A stretch of DNA of 64,000 nt, taken from positions 8,049,584-8,113,583 of the forward strand of contig NC_009142.1 of the NCBI RefSeq assembly GCF_000062885.1, written 5' to 3'. Positions 61,008 to 64,000 of this stretch are shown here, piece by piece. Position 1 is the stretch's first letter, and every line of letters starts with the position of its first letter. The translations under genes and the position numbers were made by a program. This DNA comes from Saccharopolyspora erythraea NRRL 2338 (GTDB lineage: Bacteria; Actinomycetota; Actinomycetes; Mycobacteriales; Pseudonocardiaceae). The notes beneath the pieces are model-generated. The model searched no databases. It had not been told where the DNA came from and saw only the letters and a program-made list of their open reading frames with translations.

Positions 61008-62285
61008 ATGTCCTCCGTTCGCCGGGTCGCGGTAGTTGGCGGCAACCGGATCCCGTTCGCGCGCGCCGGCGGCCCCTACGCCCGCGCCTCCAACCAGGAC
61101 ATGCTCACCGCGGCACTCGACGGGCTGATCGCCCGCTTCGCCCTGCAGGGCGAGCAGGTCGGCGAGTTCGTCGCCGGAGCGGTGCTCAAGCACAGCCGGG
61201 ACTTCAACCTGGCGCGCGAGACGGTCCTCGGCTCCAGGCTGGACCCCCGGACCCCGGCGCACGACGTGCAGATGGCCTGCGCGACCGGGCTCGAGTCGGT
61301 CATCTCGGTGGCCAACAAGATCGCGCTCGGCCAGATCGACAGCGGCATCGCCGGTGGCGTCGACACGGCCAGCGACGCCCCCATCGGCGTCAACGAGGAC
61401 CTGCGGCGCGTGCTGCTCGCGGCGAACCACGCCAAGACCCCGGCCGCGCGGCTCAAGGCGCTGGCCGGCATCCGGCCCCAGCACGTCGTGCCCGAGATCC
61501 CGCGCAACTCCGAGCCCCGCACCGGGCTCTCCATGGGCGAGCACGCCGCCAGGACCGCGCCGGCCTGGCAGATCGGGCGCGAGGCGCAGGACGAGCTCGC
61601 CGCCCGCAGCCACCAGCGGCTCGCGGCGGCCTACGAGCGCGGGTTCTTCGACGACCTGGTCACCTCGTTCCAGGGCCTCGCCCAGGACCAGAACCTGCGG
61701 CCGGACAGCACGGCCGAGAAGCTCGCCAAGCTCAAGCCGGTCTTCGGCGGCGGCGAGGACGCGACGATGACGGCGGGCAACTCGACGCCGCTCTCCGACG
61801 GCGCTTCGACGGTGCTGCTGGCCAGCGAGGAATGGGCGCAGGAGCGCAGGCTTCCGGTGCTGGCCTACCTCAACGACTTCGTGTCGGCCGCGGTCGACCA
61901 CGTCAGCGGCGACGAGGGGCTGCTGATGGCGCCCGCCTACGCGGTGCCGAGACTGCTGGCCAGGGCCGGGCTGGGACTGGGCGACTTCGACTTCTACGAG
62001 GTCCACGAGGCCTTCGCCTCCCAGGTGCTGGCGACGCTGAAGGCGTGGGAGGACCCGGACTTCTGCAAGAACCGGCTCGGGCTGGACGCCCCGCTGGGCT
62101 CGGTCGACCCGGAGAAGCTGAACGTCAACGGCTCCTCGCTCGCAGCGGGTCACCCGTTCGCCGCCACCGGCGGCCGGATCGTGGCCACGCTGGCGAAGCT
62201 GCTCGCCGAGCGCGGCTCCGGCCGCGGCCTGATCTCCATCTGCGCCGCGGGCGGCCAGGGGGTCACCGCGATCGTCGAACGCTGA
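61008..62285 (+). CDS. fadA2: Acetyl-CoA acetyltransferase, FadA2-like thiolase
   Basis: Thiolase of 425 aa. The nucleophile Cys is in VQMACATGLES, with NGSSLAAGHPFAATGG, YEVHEAFA and the second Cys in ISICAAGGQG. The family cleaves or condenses acyl-CoAs. GAGGGAG lies before the ATG. Matches the mycobacterial fabG4/fadA2 arrangement. Confidence 0.92.
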   Translation: MSSVRRVAVVGGNRIPFARAGGPYARASNQDMLTAALDGLIARFALQGEQVGEFVAGAVLKHSRDFNLARETVLGSRLDPRTPAHDVQMACATGLESVISVANKIALGQIDSGIAGGVDTASDAPIGVNEDLRRVLLAANHAKTPAARLKALAGIRPQHVVPEIPRNSEPRTGLSMGEHAARTAPAWQIGREAQDELAARSHQRLAAAYERGFFDDLVTSFQGLAQDQNLRPDSTAEKLAKLKPVFGGGEDATMTAGNSTPLSDGASTVLLASEEWAQERRLPVLAYLNDFVSAAVDHVSGDEGLLMAPAYAVPRLLARAGLGLGDFDFYEVHEAFASQVLATLKAWEDPDFCKNRLGLDAPLGSVDPEKLNVNGSSLAAGHPFAATGGRIVATLAKLLAERGSGRGLISICAAGGQGVTAIVER

Positions 62286-62294
62286 CCGGCGACC

Positions 62295-62323
62295 GGCTCG
62301 CGGGTGACCGCCACCCGCGAGCC
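62295..62323. terminator. Hairpin terminator after fadA2
   Basis: Perfect 11-bp arms GGCTCGCGGGT and ACCCGCGAGCC with a 7-nt loop, between convergent genes. Confidence 0.65.
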
Positions 62324-62333
62324 CGGGCCCGCG

Positions 62334-62948
62334 TCAGTCCAGCGCCCAGGTGACGGTGCACGAGGCCGTGACGCTCACCTGCCCCGGCGCGAGGTCGAGC
62401 GCCCGCACGCTGTCGGCCGCGCTCCGCGCGCCCGGCGCGGCGGCTCCGCCGAACGCGGGCGCCGCCGGCCCGCGGCGCTCCGCGCCGCCGTCGACCAGGC
62501 GCACCAGCGGCCCGAGCGCCCGCCCCAGCGCGTCGGCGTACGCCTCCGCGCGCCCGCGGGCGTCGGCCACGGCCCGCCGCTGCGCCTCGGCCGCCGCGTC
62601 GGCCTGGTCACTCAGCTCCCAGCGCGGGCCGTCGAGCCGTTCCGGCTCCGCCTCCAGCAGCGCTCCCGCCAGGCGCTCCAGCTCCTCCCGACCAGCGACG
62701 CGCAGGGTGTAGTACTGCCGCGCCTGGCAGCCGATTTGGCGTCCCTCTTCGTAGGTGGGGTGCACGGTGAGATTCCTGCTGCGCACCTCGACCGTCGACA
62801 GCAGGTCCTCGATGCCGCTGACGCGGTCGGCGAGCGCGTCGACAGCCGGCCGCCTCTCCTGCGCCGACGCGCTGAAGGAGACGGTGAGCGTTGCGCGGTC
62901 GGCGGTGCGCAGCACCTGCCCGTTTCCGTTGGTCACGACTTCGGCCAT
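62334..62948 (-). CDS. SIMPL-domain (DUF541) protein
   Basis: Protein of 204 aa with NGNGQVLRTADRATLTVSFS, LTVHPTYEEGRQIGCQARQYY and a final VSVTASCTVTWALD, as in SIMPL/DUF541 proteins. No signal peptide is visible at the chosen ATG; longer starts do not give one either. Role unknown. Divergent from the ArsR gene. Confidence 0.75.
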   Translation of the reverse strand: MAEVVTNGNGQVLRTADRATLTVSFSASAQERRPAVDALADRVSGIEDLLSTVEVRSRNLTVHPTYEEGRQIGCQARQYYTLRVAGREELERLAGALLEAEPERLDGPRWELSDQADAAAEAQRRAVADARGRAEAYADALGRALGPLVRLVDGGAERRGPAAPAFGGAAAPGARSAADSVRALDLAPGQVSVTASCTVTWALD

Positions 62949-62986
62949 GCCCGCCACCCAAGCACTCCGGCGGCTCCATGGCGTCG

Positions 62987-63098
62987 TATTGATCAATATC
63001 GGATTTATTCAATAGATGGATATAAAGACCTACAACCAGGTCAGCATTGACGAGCCGCCCGCACGGGCCTAGCGTTGAAGCACTTCCTTAATTAAGGA
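62987..63098. promoter_or_regulatory. AT-rich operator region of the ArsR gene
   Basis: Contains the perfect palindromes TATTGATCAATA (62987-62998) and TCCTTAATTAAGGA (63085-63098), and a further TTCAATA. The second palindrome overlaps the GGAG ribosome site of the ArsR gene, so binding would block its own expression. AT content is far above the rest of the window. Confidence 0.55.
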
Positions 63099-63107
63099 GT
63101 TGGCTAA

Positions 63108-63449
63108 TTGACTGCCGCCGATCCGTTGAGCCTCGTGTTCTCGGCCCTGGCCGACCCGACGCGCCGGGCGATCCTGACCCGGCTCTCCCGGGGCGCGACC
63201 ACCGTCGGAGACCTGGCCACGCCGTTCGCGATCAGCGCCCCTGCCGTCTCGCAGCACCTCAAGGTGCTCGAACGCGCGGGACTCGTGGAGCGAACCGCGC
63301 GGGCGCAATGGCGCACGGTGTCGCTGCGCACAGAACCTCTCGACGAGGTGGCGCAATGGGTCGAGAAGCACCGGCGGGATTGGAACGAGCGCTTCGACCT
63401 GCTCGACGAGCGGCTCCGGCGCACCAAGGAGGACGACCACGATGACTGA
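63108..63449 (+). CDS. ArsR-family helix-turn-helix regulator
   Basis: Winged-helix regulator of 113 aa starting at TTG, with AAGGAG about 8 nt upstream. HTH: LSRGATTVGDLATPFAISAPAVSQHLKVLERAGLV. Metal-binding ELCVCDL is absent, so it is of the non-metal type that usually sits beside an SRPBCC gene. It overlaps that gene by 8 nt. Confidence 0.88.
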   Translation: MTAADPLSLVFSALADPTRRAILTRLSRGATTVGDLATPFAISAPAVSQHLKVLERAGLVERTARAQWRTVSLRTEPLDEVAQWVEKHRRDWNERFDLLDERLRRTKEDDHDD

Positions 63450-63909
63450 GACGCCCAGCACCACCGCAGCGGAGTTCACGATCACCCGGGAGTTCGACGC
63501 GCCCCGCGAGGCCGTCTGGCGGGCGTGGACCGACCCGGCCGAGATGACCCACTGGTACCACCCGCGGGGGTTCGCCACACCGCCCGAAAGCATCAGCGTC
63601 GACCTGCGCGAGGGCGGGACCTACCGCTACACCATGGTCGACGAGAAGACCGGCGAGCAGTACCCGACGGGCGGGACGTACCTGGAGATCGCCGAGCCCG
63701 AGCGCCTGGTGTTCACCTGGGGAGACCTGGACGAGTCCGCCGAGTCGGCCCCGGTCGTCACCGTGACCCTCCAGGAACGGGGCGAGCGCACGGCGATGAC
63801 GTTCCACCTGCGCGGCATCGCGGGCCACCCGGGCGACGGCTACGTCCACGACGGCTGGGCCGAGGCGCTGGACCTCCTCATCGAGCACCTCACCGGCTCG
63901 CCGAGCTGA
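63442..63909 (+). CDS. SRPBCC (AHSA1-like) domain protein
   Basis: Protein of 155 aa with TREFDAPREAVWRAWTDPAEMTHWYHPRGF, EGGTYRYTMVDEKTG and GWAEALDLLIEHL, typical of AHSA1/START-like proteins that bind hydrophobic ligands. Overlap with the ArsR gene indicates a cotranscribed pair; this is a common actinobacterial arrangement of unknown physiological role. Confidence 0.88.
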   Translation: MTETPSTTAAEFTITREFDAPREAVWRAWTDPAEMTHWYHPRGFATPPESISVDLREGGTYRYTMVDEKTGEQYPTGGTYLEIAEPERLVFTWGDLDESAESAPVVTVTLQERGERTAMTFHLRGIAGHPGDGYVHDGWAEALDLLIEHLTGSPS

Positions 63910-63927
63910 CCGGATCGCGGAACAGAC

Positions 63928-63990
63928 CCGCTGGCCGAGCCGGTGCGCCCGCTGGTTGAGCCGACGTGTCCGCTGGTCGAGCCAGCGCGC
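63928..63990. repeat. 21-bp tandem repeat, at least three units
   Basis: CCGCTGG begins units at 63928, 63949 and 63970, giving an exact 21-bp period; each continues with a GAGCC core. The array may go on beyond the right edge. Confidence 0.6.
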
Positions 63991-64000
63991 TCCACTTGGA

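Noticed and set aside
63928-63990. CRISPR array
   Set aside because: The 21-bp units are directly tandem with no unique spacers and no cas genes are present.

Overview
The window is high-GC actinobacterial DNA with GTG and TTG starts, frequent ATGA/TGATG gene overlaps and many apparently leaderless genes. Gene order and protein types fit a Pseudonocardiales genome, most likely Saccharopolyspora or a close relative. This is inferred from gene content, since there is no rRNA here. Several neighbourhoods recall the region near dnaA in mycobacteria: trmB and GTP-dependent PEP carboxykinase, and the block TetR / HtdX-like hydratase / FabG4-like reductase / FadA2-like thiolase. Two parS-like sites also suggest that the origin-proximal part of the chromosome is not far away.

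Layout. 1-3.6 kb: an MFS transporter cut by the window edge, an SDR, an amidohydrolase with a 39-aa membrane microprotein, and two copies of a structured repeat. 3.6-10.5 kb: response regulator, histidine kinase, MacB/FtsX-type ABC exporter, DUF418 membrane protein and a 38-aa membrane peptide; this looks like a self-contained envelope or antibiotic-stress module with a shared upstream motif. 10.5-14.3 kb: bacterial nitric oxide synthase with an abnormal C-terminus, the third repeat copy, trmB, an unknown gene and a universal stress protein. 14.7-19.3 kb: ABC-2 exporter, HAD phosphatase and a second NarL-type two-component system. 19.4-20.3 kb: type II toxin-antitoxin pair under a 22-bp palindrome. 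20.5-24.4 kb: two dynamin-like GTPases flanking a GrpE-like protein. 24.5-29 kb: S1 protease, a protein made of 11-residue repeats, a small conserved protein, a flavin oxidoreductase and an acidic DxDGDG-repeat protein. 29.3-33.4 kb: pckG with strong terminators, a 57-aa membrane protein and a secreted tripeptidyl-peptidase-like hydrolase.

33.5-38 kb: carbohydrate ABC importer without its own ATPase, divergent from a ROK repressor. 38-41.7 kb: small putative zinc protein, SGNH esterase and a large beta-helix/membrane protein. 42-44.6 kb: polar amino-acid ABC importer. 45-50.4 kb: secreted EEP-fold hydrolase, PspC, ABC exporter, M20 dipeptidase and GPP34 protein. 50.8-54.4 kb: branched-chain 2-oxoacid dehydrogenase E1alpha/E1beta/E2. 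54.4-55.9 kb: an IS30-family element inserted inside the loop of a bidirectional terminator. 56-64 kb: C39-like secreted protein, FMN-binding protein, a small charged protein, the fatty-acid block, a SIMPL protein and an ArsR/SRPBCC pair.

The most unusual signals are: the approx. 190-nt repeat present three times next to gene ends with compensatory base changes in its stems; the two-component/ABC/microprotein module with its shared 16-bp motif; the dynamin-GrpE-dynamin operon; the 11-mer repeat protein; the NOS lacking its usual C-terminal region; and the IS30 insertion between the arms of a terminator. I saw no CRISPR array, rRNA, tRNA or recognisable biosynthetic cluster.
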